Source: Kangiella profundi (lineage in GTDB: Bacteria > Pseudomonadota > Gammaproteobacteria > Enterobacterales > Kangiellaceae). From it: 64,000 bases of DNA. Shown here piece by piece: positions 35,124-43,887 of the stretch (within the stretch, counting starts at the first letter, position 1; each line of letters begins with the position of its first letter). The notes below the pieces were generated by a model. That model was not told the DNA's origin. It was given only the letters and a program-made list of their open reading frames with translations, and ran no database searches. The stretch spans positions 1,922,001 through 1,986,000 of the forward strand of contig NZ_CP025120.1 in the NCBI RefSeq assembly GCF_002838765.1, in the 5' to 3' direction. The position numbers and the translations under genes are program-made.

Positions 35124-36089
35124 TTAGTAATAGCAGTAACGGATGACGTGGAAAAATAGTGGTGCGGTAAAGGTCAGGCTATCGAGGCGATCGAGAATGC
35201 CGCCATGTCCGGGGATCAGCTGACCACAATCTTTAATACCGATATCACGCTTGATTGCTGATAGTGAGACATCACCAATAAAGCCTGCCATACCAATACC
35301 AAGTCCAACCAACAGACCATGCCACCACAGCATTGGTGTCAGGGTTTCAGCCAGTGCCATTGCCAATAAGCCGGTTGTTAACACACCACCGATCAATCCT
35401 TCGCGTGTCTTGTTCGGGCTAATCGCTGGGGCAATTTTATTTTTGCCAAACAGTTTACCCCAGACGTATTGACTGACGTCATTCAACTGGGTCAGTAAGA
35501 CCAGATATAACAGGAGTGCTGCGCCCGAGCCTGATACCATCAGGTTTTTCACTTCGGCTTCGTTCGGCAACACCACCAGATAAGCAAGATGACTCAAGGT
35601 AAAGACCGTCAGCATCAAGCCCCAATGAATGTTCCCCACCGCGCGCAGATAATTTTTTGTTTCACCGGCCAGTACCATGCGAAAAGGGATAAACAGGAAG
35701 GCATAGACCGGGATAAAAATAATGAACATGCCGTACCAACCAATGGAGATAAAGTAATACTGCAACGGAATGGTGAGATAAGCCCAGAACAATACCCTAC
35801 GATCAACCAGTCGAGTTGGCGTCATAGAGAAGTATTCTTTGAGCGCGATAAAACTCAACATGGCGAACATCAGAATAGTCACCATAGGCCCCATGTAGAG
35901 TGATAGTGCAAACACACCCATCATGATCCACCAGGAATTGATGCGCTGGGTTAGTTCACTGTAATCCGTTTGTGGCTTTGAGCGACTGAGCATAAATGAC
36001 ACTAAAGTCGCCACTAATAGCAGCACAAACAAACTACCAAACACTTGCGTAACCGGTTGTAAACTACTTAAATCGAAAAACATATCCAT
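35124..36089 (-). CDS. ynbB: Phosphatidate cytidylyltransferase (CdsA/YnbB-like)
   Basis: 321 aa with about eight membrane helices. The CDP-DAG synthase signature near the C-terminus is complete: S-x-I-KRDIGIKDCGQLIPGHGG-x-LDRLDSL, with the metal-binding Asp residues. It makes CDP-diacylglycerol from phosphatidate and CTP. Gene order (after a ynbA-like CDP-alcohol transferase) suggests it is the YnbB-type accessory enzyme rather than the housekeeping CdsA, which is usually near uppS and dxr. The start has an AGGA site 21 nt after the upstream stop. Confidence 0.85.
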   Translation of the reverse strand: MDMFFDLSSLQPVTQVFGSLFVLLLVATLVSFMLSRSKPQTDYSELTQRINSWWIMMGVFALSLYMGPMVTILMFAMLSFIALKEYFSMTPTRLVDRRVLFWAYLTIPLQYYFISIGWYGMFIIFIPVYAFLFIPFRMVLAGETKNYLRAVGNIHWGLMLTVFTLSHLAYLVVLPNEAEVKNLMVSGSGAALLLYLVLLTQLNDVSQYVWGKLFGKNKIAPAISPNKTREGLIGGVLTTGLLAMALAETLTPMLWWHGLLVGLGIGMAGFIGDVSLSAIKRDIGIKDCGQLIPGHGGILDRLDSLTFTAPLFFHVIRYCYY

Positions 36090-36110
36090 ATCCTCTTGTT
36101 ATTAGGCCGC

Positions 36111-36701
36111 TTACAGCGCGGCGCGAATTCGGTTAATCACAGTCCATACTGACAGAGCAATAAACACACTCAGTGCAGCGTTTAAATAAGTCGACGACAC
36201 AGCAAACAACGGCACCAATAGACCAATCAGTCCCAAAACTAAGGCCCGATCACTTTTTCCCATCGGCCCCTGATACTGACGTTCAGCCCCCGCCATGACG
36301 CCTAGAATGCCCGCGAACTCGGTTAGCAGAGCTGTAAAAGCAAATGCAGCCAAGAGCCACTGACTGATGTCAGGAATAATGATTAAAGGGATGATTAGGA
36401 AAAGGTCGGAAATCACATCACCGATTTCGTTGAGAAAGGCACCCAGCTTGGACTGCTGCTTGTGCTCTCTGGCTAACATTCCGTCAATGGCGTTAAGAGC
36501 CATTCGGATGAATAAAACAATCGGTAAGGCCAGTAGCGCAATCAAACTGTTACTGATAACAACCGCAGTACCCGTGATAACACTTAGAAGCATAGCTAGT
36601 ACCGTTATTTCGTTAGCAGTAATACCTTTTTTTGCAAGACCGTTAACCAAGGGTCTGAGCAGCTGTTGAAACTTTGGTTTAAGTTGATAGACCGAAATCA
36701 T
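36111..36701 (-). CDS. ynbA: CDP-alcohol phosphatidyltransferase family protein (YnbA-like)
   Basis: 196-aa membrane protein with about six helices. The motif region reads NAIDGMLAR-x8-GAFLNEIGDVISD. It follows the canonical D-x2-DG-x2-AR-x8-G-x3-D-x3-D spacing, but Asn replaces the first and third Asp. The family makes phospholipids such as PG, PS or PI from CDP-DAG and an alcohol. The changed residues could alter metal binding or be a subgroup trait. It is the first gene of the operon and divergent from an HTH regulator. Confidence 0.8.
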   Translation of the reverse strand: MISVYQLKPKFQQLLRPLVNGLAKKGITANEITVLAMLLSVITGTAVVISNSLIALLALPIVLFIRMALNAIDGMLAREHKQQSKLGAFLNEIGDVISDLFLIIPLIIIPDISQWLLAAFAFTALLTEFAGILGVMAGAERQYQGPMGKSDRALVLGLIGLLVPLFAVSSTYLNAALSVFIALSVWTVINRIRAAL

Positions 36702-36819
36702 GATGTTTCCTTGTGAATCGTTGTTTTGATGGTGCTAAGTTGTCATAGGCGCTACCTTTAATCTACTTTTAATGCTAAAGTCGTGCATGCATGGCTTTTT
36801 GGTATATAAATAATAGACT

Positions 36820-37563
36820 ATGAGCAATCAGACACTGGAAATTCTTGAGGCTCTGAAGCAGGAGCTTAGAAAACAGGGAATCACCTATAAGGCGCTCAGC
36901 AAGGCTCTCGACATGAGTGAAGCGAATATCAAGCGCATGTTTTCCCAAAATAAAATCAGCCTTGACCGGCTGGAAAAGATCTGTGATTTACTGCATCTGG
37001 ATATTTTGCAGCTAGCTCAATCAGCTCATCAGCAACGTAAGCAAATTTCCCAACTCACTCTTGAGCAGGAAAATCAACTGATTAGCGATCAGCGGCTGTT
37101 ACTTGTCGCTCAATTATGTTTATCAGATTGGAAGTTTGATGAAATGCTGGAGCGCTATAGTTTTACCGAACCACAGCTGATCAAATATCTGGTGCAGCTG
37201 GACCGAATAGATTTTATTGAGTTACTGCCCGGTAATCGAATTCGCAAACGCGTCAGTCCGCACTTCAAATGGCATCCCAAAGGCCCTGTACAAAGCTTTT
37301 TTGCAGAACATATTCAAAGCGAATTTTTCCGCTCCAGCTTTACCGAAAAGAATGAAAAGGTGTTGTTTATTTCCGGCATGTTAAGCGATAAATCCAATCA
37401 GAAGATTCAGGAACTGATTGATGAGCTGGGCATAGCCTATCGTCAGCAATTGCGGGAAGACAAGAATCTTGAGCTGGCGGAGAAAAAAGGCACCAGCCTG
37501 GTGGTCGGTTTAAGGAATTGGGAACTTTCGGTGTTTAATGAATTAAGAAGAAAGCCGCTTTAA
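36820..37563 (+). CDS. HTH (XRE-like) transcriptional regulator
   Basis: 247 aa. An N-terminal Cro/CI-type helix-turn-helix at about residues 20-60 (YKALSKALDMSEANIKRMF, then KISLDRLEKICDLL) is followed by an unrecognised C-terminal region of about 180 residues. No Shine-Dalgarno sequence precedes the ATG. A TATA-rich -10-like stretch lies only 10-20 nt upstream, so a leaderless or very short-leader mRNA is possible. It is divergent from the ynbA-like operon and may control it. That is inference from position. Confidence 0.8.
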   Translation: MSNQTLEILEALKQELRKQGITYKALSKALDMSEANIKRMFSQNKISLDRLEKICDLLHLDILQLAQSAHQQRKQISQLTLEQENQLISDQRLLLVAQLCLSDWKFDEMLERYSFTEPQLIKYLVQLDRIDFIELLPGNRIRKRVSPHFKWHPKGPVQSFFAEHIQSEFFRSSFTEKNEKVLFISGMLSDKSNQKIQELIDELGIAYRQQLREDKNLELAEKKGTSLVVGLRNWELSVFNELRRKPL

Positions 37564-37585
37564 GCGGTCGGTAGCAAGTAGTAAT

Positions 37586-37906
37586 CTATTGCTTGGGCTC
37601 AAAGATTTCAAGCCTACATATTAAACCACCCGAAATTATCCTTTTTGTACAAGAAACTATAACTTCTTCCCCTTTTCTTAAAACTGGTCCGGTCACATTG
37701 GTATAAAAAGCTTTACCCTTAGTGTTTATAATACGCAGGTATAAATTGCTACGCTTATAACTCATCCCAACAATGTCACTTCTTTCTACTTTAGCTTTAA
37801 AATACTGTCTTTCGCCAAACTCAAATCCGTTAATCATCAATAACATTACAAGTACCATTACAACGGTAGTAATAATTAATGATGTTTTACGGTAAAACAT
37901 TTCCAT
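37586..37906 (-). CDS. Small single-pass membrane protein, hypothetical
   Basis: 106 aa. One N-terminal membrane helix (about residues 8-27) is followed by a basic extracytoplasmic domain containing two cysteines (SCTKR and LICRLE) that could form a disulphide. It has no family that I recognise. It starts 18 nt after the cysS stop, probably co-transcribed. It is A/T-rich relative to cysS. Confidence 0.6.
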   Translation of the reverse strand: MEMFYRKTSLIITTVVMVLVMLLMINGFEFGERQYFKAKVERSDIVGMSYKRSNLYLRIINTKGKAFYTNVTGPVLRKGEEVIVSCTKRIISGGLICRLEIFEPKQ

Positions 37907-37924
37907 GTTGATACGACTTCTTTA

Positions 37925-39322
37925 CTACTTCCTACGCCAGCTGGTACCACCCGCTGCATCTTCCAGCTCAATATTCATGGCATGAAGCTTATCGCGGATC
38001 TCATCGGCTAGTGCCCAGTTTTTATCGGCACGCGCTTGCAGACGTTGCTGAATCAAAGAGTCGATTTCTTCATCTGAAACATCGCTGTCGGCAGCTCCTG
38101 ATTTCAAGAAAGCCTCAGGATCCTGTTGCAACAAGCTTAAAACGCCTGCTAGTTCTTTTAGCTTTACAGCAATGGTGGCTGCAGCCGCCATGTCAGTAGC
38201 TTTCAAACGATTTACTTCTTTTGCCAGATCAAACAACACTGGCATGGCTTCTGGCACATTGAAGTCATCATCCATGGCTTCCGTAAAGCGTGATTGGGCC
38301 TTCTCCAGAATATCCATTCTTTCTTCAGTTGCCTGATTTAAGTCTACCCATCTGAGCGCATTATATAAGCGCTCAAGACTGGCATCAGCGGATTCAAGGT
38401 TAGCCTGAGAGTAACTGAGCTGACTGCGGTAATGACCACTCATCAGGAAGTAACGCACTGATTCAGGACGGTACTGCTTTAGCACGTCGCGAATGGTAAA
38501 GAAGTTGCCCAGGGATTTAGACATTTTTTCTTTATCCACCTGCACCATTCCGGTATGAATCCAGGTATTGGCAAAAGTGCAGCCATTAGCGCACTCTGAT
38601 TGTGCGATTTCATTTTCATGATGAGGGAACTGCAAATCTGAACCACCACCATGAATATCGAAAGTATCACCCAGACACTTTTTACTCATGGCCGAACATT
38701 CAATATGCCAACCAGGACGTCCTTTGCCCCACGGTGAGTCCCAGGCAGGCTCGCCCGGCTTTGACGATTTCCACAAGGCAAAATCCATCGGGTCTTTTTT
38801 GATATCGTTAACATCGACTCGCTCACCGGCATTAAGCTGAGTTAAATCCTGCTTGCTGAGTTTGCCGTAGTCCTTGAAGGCCGGTACGTGAAAATAAACG
38901 TCACCATTATCGGCTGCATAGGCTGCGCCCTTCTCAATCAGGGTATGAGTCATTTCAATAATCTCATCCATGGTTCGCGTAGCGCGTGGCTCGATATCGG
39001 GACGTTGCAAACCGATAGCATCAAAGTCATGATACATTTCCTGAATGAAACGCTCAGTCAACTCACTGAATTCTTCGCCGTTTTCATTAGCACGATTAAT
39101 GATCTTGTCATCAATATCCGTAATATTGCGTACATAAGTCACGTCATAGCCACGAAACTTCAAATAACGATTAATCACATCAAAAGCAGCATAGGTTCGA
39201 GCATGGCCAATATGGCACAGATCATAAGTCGTCACACCACACACATACATGGAAACCTTGCCTTCTACCATGGGCTTAAAAGGTTCTTTTTGACGGGTCA
39301 AATTGTTGTAGATCTGTAACAT
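37925..39322 (-). CDS. cysS: Cysteinyl-tRNA synthetase
   Basis: 465 aa (E. coli 461), class I synthetase. The HIGH motif appears as CHIGHARTY (about residues 34-40) and the KMSKS loop as KMSKSLGNF (about 266-270). Zinc-site residues are in [16 protein letters not shown] and FPHHENE. It charges tRNA-Cys. It is divergent from ppiB, the neighbour seen in Pseudomonas, but without glnS between them. Confidence 0.97.
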   Translation of the reverse strand: MLQIYNNLTRQKEPFKPMVEGKVSMYVCGVTTYDLCHIGHARTYAAFDVINRYLKFRGYDVTYVRNITDIDDKIINRANENGEEFSELTERFIQEMYHDFDAIGLQRPDIEPRATRTMDEIIEMTHTLIEKGAAYAADNGDVYFHVPAFKDYGKLSKQDLTQLNAGERVDVNDIKKDPMDFALWKSSKPGEPAWDSPWGKGRPGWHIECSAMSKKCLGDTFDIHGGGSDLQFPHHENEIAQSECANGCTFANTWIHTGMVQVDKEKMSKSLGNFFTIRDVLKQYRPESVRYFLMSGHYRSQLSYSQANLESADASLERLYNALRWVDLNQATEERMDILEKAQSRFTEAMDDDFNVPEAMPVLFDLAKEVNRLKATDMAAAATIAVKLKELAGVLSLLQQDPEAFLKSGAADSDVSDEEIDSLIQQRLQARADKNWALADEIRDKLHAMNIELEDAAGGTSWRRK

Positions 39323-39490
39323 AGGTATCTTTTCTCGGTTTTGGATTTAGCTTTTAGCAATAAAAAACATTATCATATGCGCAAACTTAGAAGCCCGATA
39401 TTGTAACCATCATCAGGCCTACAGGCTAGGGTCTTGAACTATCACAGTACGGGATTTGATCAGCGATAAGCAAAAATCAGGAAATAAATC

Positions 39491-40006
39491 ATGAGCAACG
39501 CACATCCAAAAGTCACTTTAACCACTAATCACGGTGATATCGTAATTGAACTTAACGCGAGAAAAGCACCGAATACTGTTCAAAATTTCATTAATTATGC
39601 AGAAAAAGGCCAATATGACGGCACTATTTTCCATCGCGTAATTTCGAATTTCATGATTCAGGGCGGTGGTTTTACCGCTGACATGGAACAGCTTCCAACC
39701 GATAGTCCAATCGAGAACGAAGCTAATAATGGCCTGGCAAACGCACGCGGAACCATTGCCATGGCTCGTACCATGGACCCTCATTCGGCGACCTGCCAGT
39801 TCTTCATCAATGTTAAAGACAATGACTTTTTGAACTTCTCTCAGGAATCCATGCAAGGCTGGGGCTACTGTGTATTTGGTAAAGTGTTTGAAGGTATGGA
39901 CGTGGTTGACGCCATTAAAGAAGTGGAAACTGGCAGCTACAGTGTTCACCAAGATGTTCCAGTTGAACCTGTGATTATTGAAAAAGCAGTAGTTCATCAG
40001 GACTAA
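39491..40006 (+). CDS. ppiB: Peptidyl-prolyl cis-trans isomerase B (cyclophilin)
   Basis: 171 aa. Cyclophilin core motifs are [15 protein letters not shown] with the catalytic Arg, [17 protein letters not shown], and the substrate-side residues around WGYCVFGKV. No signal peptide is present, so it is the cytoplasmic PpiB type. The ribosome-binding site is AGGAAA. lpxH follows in the same direction. Confidence 0.95.
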   Translation: MSNAHPKVTLTTNHGDIVIELNARKAPNTVQNFINYAEKGQYDGTIFHRVISNFMIQGGGFTADMEQLPTDSPIENEANNGLANARGTIAMARTMDPHSATCQFFINVKDNDFLNFSQESMQGWGYCVFGKVFEGMDVVDAIKEVETGSYSVHQDVPVEPVIIEKAVVHQD

Positions 40007-40096
40007 TATCTATAACCAACCAATTAGCTGTATTGGCATCACGCTGATACAGCTATTGAATTCAATTACACTCATCATCCAACAAAAGATAATTCT

Positions 40097-40813
40097 ATGA
40101 TTCATATCATTTCCGATTTACACCTTTGCGAAGAACGCCCTGATCTGACCGCCCTTTTCAATCAGTACATGGAAGAGATTGCTCCAGAATCAGATGCTCT
40201 GTATGTGCTGGGGGATTTATTTGAAAGTTGGATTGGTGACGATGATGACTCGGAATTTGTTAAAAGTATAATAGCCAAGTTCAAAACCTATTCTGATTCA
40301 GGCAAGCCACTGTATTTTCAGCATGGCAATCGCGACTTTTTATTAGGTGAAGAATTTGCCAAGGCAACGGGCGGTGTCATTGTTGGCGAAGTTCATCCCA
40401 TCACCATTGATGATAAAGAAGCCATCCTGATGCACGGTGATAGTCTGTGCTGGGACGATAAGGAATATATGCAGTTCCGTCAGATGGTCCGCTCCGATGA
40501 GTGGCAACAACAGCTGCTATCTCAACCCTTAGCCGTGCGCCGAGGAATTGCAGCCGACCTTCGTCAAAAAAGCCGCGAAGCTCAGGCTAACAAAGCCAGC
40601 GCCATTACCGACGTACACCCTGATGCCGTCAAAGAAGTTCTGCAAAAACATCAGGCCGATATCCTGATTCATGGCCACACTCATCGACCCGACTTTCATG
40701 ACATTGAAGTTGATGGCAAACACTGTCAGCGCATCGTATTAAGTGACTGGGGCGACAAAGGCCATTACCTGACTATCAATGGTTATGAGATCGATAGTCA
40801 TTATTTCGAGTAA
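40097..40813 (+). CDS. lpxH: UDP-2,3-diacylglucosamine pyrophosphohydrolase LpxH
   Basis: 238 aa, a calcineurin-like metallophosphoesterase. The metal-binding motifs are in order: D7-L-H9, GDLFESWIGDD, HGNRDFLLG, MHGDSLC and HGHTHRP. It hydrolyses UDP-2,3-diacylglucosamine to lipid X in lipid A synthesis. Its position after ppiB is conserved in pseudomonads. Confidence 0.95.
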   Translation: MIHIISDLHLCEERPDLTALFNQYMEEIAPESDALYVLGDLFESWIGDDDDSEFVKSIIAKFKTYSDSGKPLYFQHGNRDFLLGEEFAKATGGVIVGEVHPITIDDKEAILMHGDSLCWDDKEYMQFRQMVRSDEWQQQLLSQPLAVRRGIAADLRQKSREAQANKASAITDVHPDAVKEVLQKHQADILIHGHTHRPDFHDIEVDGKHCQRIVLSDWGDKGHYLTINGYEIDSHYFE

Positions 40814-40838
40814 TTAACTATTTTTATAGGGATATACA

Positions 40839-41564
40839 ATGAAAAAGCTATTGAGCCTAATACTACTCATTGCACTATTAATTTCGGGCTGTGCAACCCT
40901 AGACACAGACTCGGCAGATGCAAAACCAAATACCAAGGTCTTTATCGATCAAGACAATACTTTAAATTATGTTGGCAGCATCAATGAGGATGCAAATTTA
41001 CACTTATTCAATTTTTACAATCAATCAAAAGTAAAACCCACTAAGCTCAAAATTTCGAGTCCAGGTGGAAATGTCATGGAGGGGCTTCGACTAGGCAACT
41101 GGGTTTTCGATAACAAGTTAGACGTCATAGTTGATAAAGTGTGCGCCTCATCCTGTGCTAACTATGTATTTCCCGCTGGGAAGATAAAATATCTTAATAA
41201 GCACTCTGCACTCATATGGCATGGAAATTCTCACCAGGAAGATATTGACCAAATGGTTCAGGATGGCGATGAGTCCGCACTAAAGTACAGACATGCAGAA
41301 AATGCATTCTATAAAAAAATTACAACTGACCCGATGTTAGCTGAGTACGGCCATAAAGAATTCACCTTCTGGAATTTTTTGTACCATTACTTCAAAGGCA
41401 CAATAGGGTACGACTACTCCATCGATGACATGCAAAAGTTTGGACTTAAAAATATTGTGCTTTTAGATGAGACGTGGGAATGGCGCAAGCACCATCCACA
41501 GCATCACGTTATAAGAGTTAAAGTAGATGCTAGTGACTTAGTTTCACGCTTTCCCGCCAATTAA
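40839..41564 (+). CDS. Lipoprotein with ClpP/SppA-like serine-protease fold
   Basis: 241 aa with a lipoprotein signal; the lipobox I-S-G-C places lipid on Cys18. The ClpP-like block S74-PGG is followed by a Ser in C102-A-S104-S-C106, aligning with the nucleophile of ClpP (AASMG), and His128 in IWHGNS, aligning with ClpP MIHQP. Ser and His of the catalytic triad therefore appear retained. The cysteine pair C102/C106 is typical of the periplasmic members. No experimental function is known to me. It lies 26 nt after lpxH and its end overlaps the next convergent gene by 4 nt. Confidence 0.75.
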   Translation: MKKLLSLILLIALLISGCATLDTDSADAKPNTKVFIDQDNTLNYVGSINEDANLHLFNFYNQSKVKPTKLKISSPGGNVMEGLRLGNWVFDNKLDVIVDKVCASSCANYVFPAGKIKYLNKHSALIWHGNSHQEDIDQMVQDGDESALKYRHAENAFYKKITTDPMLAEYGHKEFTFWNFLYHYFKGTIGYDYSIDDMQKFGLKNIVLLDETWEWRKHHPQHHVIRVKVDASDLVSRFPAN

Positions 41565-42127
41565 CAGAAAGGATTCTTTAAAAAAGCTTCTTCTGCTGGC
41601 GTGCTTTTCCTACCCAAGGCTTCATTGCGACCGGGAAATCTGCCAAAGCGCACAACCTGGTCGCGATGACACAATGCAAATTTTAGCGTGTTGGGATCGC
41701 CGAGATTAATAAACAGTTCGATACTTTTTTCTTGAAGTTCCAAATCTTCTGCATGCATGAAGGGCATATAGAAGAACTTTCTCTCGACCGTCAACAAGCC
41801 TTGATTAAATCCATTATTTAGCGCAGTTAAAGCATACTGTTGAGCTTGCTTATCTGTGGCAAAAGCTTGTCCCTGATTTCGATAGATATTACGAGAAAAC
41901 TGATCGAGGATAATGATTAAGGCCAAAGCACCTTTTTGACTCTGCATTAAATCATCCAATTGACCTTCGGCAGCAAGCTGATGGGCTTCACCAAAGCGAT
42001 CGCGAACTTCCTGGTCAAATTCTGAATCAGATTGAAACCAGATGGCGCGGTCAGCGCCCAACTCAGCTGAGTCAGGCGCGCCGAACCAGAAGTCCAACAC
42101 GTCGCGTGTTAAATCATCTAAGTTCAT
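41561..42127 (-). CDS. DUF924 family protein
   Basis: 188 aa, all-helical TPR-like family. The characteristic ILDQFSRNIYR stretch and the N-terminal VLDFWFG motif are present, as is the FYMPFMHAEDLELQ block. Function is unknown in this family. It is convergent with the ClpP-fold lipoprotein and lies just after the monohaem gene on the same strand. Confidence 0.85.
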   Translation of the reverse strand: MNLDDLTRDVLDFWFGAPDSAELGADRAIWFQSDSEFDQEVRDRFGEAHQLAAEGQLDDLMQSQKGALALIIILDQFSRNIYRNQGQAFATDKQAQQYALTALNNGFNQGLLTVERKFFYMPFMHAEDLELQEKSIELFINLGDPNTLKFALCHRDQVVRFGRFPGRNEALGRKSTPAEEAFLKNPFC

Positions 42128-42146
42128 AGTAACATTACATCCTTTA

Positions 42147-43679
42147 CTACTTTCGTTTTAATGACGGTTTAGCAGCATTCTCTTTTTGAATTGCCTCAAG
42201 GGCTGCTTGCCACATCGGAATGGCTTTAAATGCTGTGACCATATCATAATCTAAACCTACGCGACCATCGCCCGGATCCATCGGTTCAGTGCCAGAGCGG
42301 CTTTGGAACCACTTCATCCAACCTGTTGAACCCGGTTCATGTAGGACAAGAGCCTGTTTAGTACTTGAGCCTGGGGCATTAGTAACTTGCGGAGGATAGG
42401 TAGTGCTTGGCAATAGGAATGACTTTTGTGGGTACTGGGCATTACTGTGACAACCCAGACAACCCGCTGAAGCCAGACCTTTCGGATAGTAATGACTACC
42501 AGCCCAAGCAGGAGTAACTACCGCACCATCGTTTGGTCCTGATAAGCGACCATCCCAGCCCAGCGTAGCCGTTGCATAAGCAGGTGCTTGAGGATTAATC
42601 CAGTTCTGTTTCAGGTTGGTATTGACCGTTACCGGTGGCGTTAAAGCGGTACTTGCGGTGTTAATGATATCTGGATCACCACCCCATGTAGCACCCAATG
42701 GAATCATCTTATCCCAGGCGTCATTACCCGGTGCATTTTTATCATAGATCAGTGTTGAGAATACCCAGCCAGTTTGCGGTGCTGCCTGACTATCCTTAAC
42801 AATAATGTCGAACTGCATCAGATAGACATTGGTTAAGGTAGGATCCGCAGTTGTGCCATTGGAGCCATTGTTAGGACATTTTGAAATACTGGGATTATTA
42901 CCTGAGCCATTACTTTCGTTTAAGGTCGAGTAAATCGGCCAAGCTACCGTTCCCTCCATTGGTGCCCAGTCTGCGCCACAGGGTGTGACAAATGCAAACT
43001 TGACGATAACGCTGCCTTCAGCATATTGTGCCCCCGGGTTGGTCAGGTTCGGTTTATAAGCCTGCTCTTCGGTTGTTCCCCAGATATTGCCCAGGGTTAC
43101 CGCAGCGGTTTCATCATAAAGGGTCAAAACGTATGTCGTTAAGTCAAGCGTTTGCTCAGGCATAGTACCTGCGGGAAAGCCCGAGCCGACATAAAAGCCA
43201 TGAATGGGCTCTCGCTCAGTGCCCAACCAGATTGACTGCCACCAAGGTTCGCTTTGCGGATCCCATTGGTCATAACTGTAAAGCAGTTTACGCATGTCAT
43301 CCGAAACATAGGCTTTCAATGCTTCAACATAAGCCATGGAATTCTGCGGCGTTATCAGACCATTATTGGTCACCTGCTTCCACGGATAAGTTTGTCCGGA
43401 AGGAACTTGACCGGGGTAGTCATGACGCAATTGGAATAATGGTCCTGAATAAACTTCTTCTGGAGGATTGGGTAGTGCTGAATTGATAAAGGGGTGAATG
43501 GGTGAGTCAGCCAAATCGAGATTTTGTGCCGTGGAGGTTAAAAAGGGAACTTTGCCCTGTAACTCATCAGCGTGGGACTGCTTCTTTGAAGCTTGCGTGG
43601 CAGGGGAAGCTTGCACGGCCATGGAACTGGCCAGAACAACTCCTCCTAACCAGGAACACAACTTTAAACAGTTGTTCAT
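42147..43679 (-). CDS. Secreted protein with a single c-type haem motif, function unknown
   Basis: 510 aa. A signal peptide (residues 1-24, ending VQA-S) is followed by a long Trp/Tyr/Pro-rich domain and one haem-binding motif, C407-L-G-C410-H411 (nt 42447-42461). An axial Met ligand is not assigned. The large N-terminal domain does not match a redox enzyme that I recognise, though such single-haem proteins are often periplasmic oxidoreductases or electron carriers. A strong AAGGAG ribosome-binding site precedes the start. Its neighbours do not suggest a pathway. Confidence 0.7.
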   Translation of the reverse strand: MNNCLKLCSWLGGVVLASSMAVQASPATQASKKQSHADELQGKVPFLTSTAQNLDLADSPIHPFINSALPNPPEEVYSGPLFQLRHDYPGQVPSGQTYPWKQVTNNGLITPQNSMAYVEALKAYVSDDMRKLLYSYDQWDPQSEPWWQSIWLGTEREPIHGFYVGSGFPAGTMPEQTLDLTTYVLTLYDETAAVTLGNIWGTTEEQAYKPNLTNPGAQYAEGSVIVKFAFVTPCGADWAPMEGTVAWPIYSTLNESNGSGNNPSISKCPNNGSNGTTADPTLTNVYLMQFDIIVKDSQAAPQTGWVFSTLIYDKNAPGNDAWDKMIPLGATWGGDPDIINTASTALTPPVTVNTNLKQNWINPQAPAYATATLGWDGRLSGPNDGAVVTPAWAGSHYYPKGLASAGCLGCHSNAQYPQKSFLLPSTTYPPQVTNAPGSSTKQALVLHEPGSTGWMKWFQSRSGTEPMDPGDGRVGLDYDMVTAFKAIPMWQAALEAIQKENAAKPSLKRK

Positions 43680-43813
43680 AGTTAGATCTCCTTAATGCTA
43701 TATGGTTAACACCAAGGAGGATTCTTTAATTTATGATTATCTAAAAAGTTACCCTTCCTTGGCTAACTTCAATCCTATAGCATTCAATAACCAATTGATA
43801 TGAAAAGATTATT

Positions 43814-43840
43814 TGGTCTTACCAGACCATCATTTCTGGT
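43814..43840. repeat. Nested inverted repeats (alternative hairpins) upstream of the monohaem gene
   Basis: TGGTCT (43814-43819) pairs with AGACCA (43824-43829). ACCAGA (43821-43826) can instead pair with TCTGGT (43835-43840). The pairings are mutually exclusive. The segment lies after pepE and about 135-160 bp upstream of the monohaem gene. It could be a pepE 3' hairpin or a regulatory site. Confidence 0.4.
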
Positions 43841-43847
43841 CAATCTT

Positions 43848-43874
43848 GCATTAAAAGTGCATTAAAAGTGCATT
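43848..43874. repeat. Short tandem repeat, 11-bp unit
   Basis: The unit GCATTAAAAGT occurs twice in tandem plus a partial third copy (GCATT), in the pepE 3' flank. No function can be assigned. Confidence 0.6.
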
Positions 43875-43887
43875 GTGGATTGCTTAC

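Noticed and set aside
37555..37580. CCGCTT/AAGCGG repeat at the end of the HTH gene as a terminator
   Set aside because: The stem is short, lies across the stop codon, and no U-tract follows.
38888..39319. 143-codon plus-strand ORF
   Set aside because: It lies fully antisense to cysS, whose synthetase motifs are intact. No start signals are seen.
39518..39997. 159-codon minus-strand ORF
   Set aside because: It is antisense to ppiB, a clear cyclophilin gene. Codon use is the mirror of the real frame.
43848..43874. Repeat as the edge of a CRISPR array
   Set aside because: The 11-bp units are contiguous without spacers, only about two and a half copies exist, and no cas genes are near.
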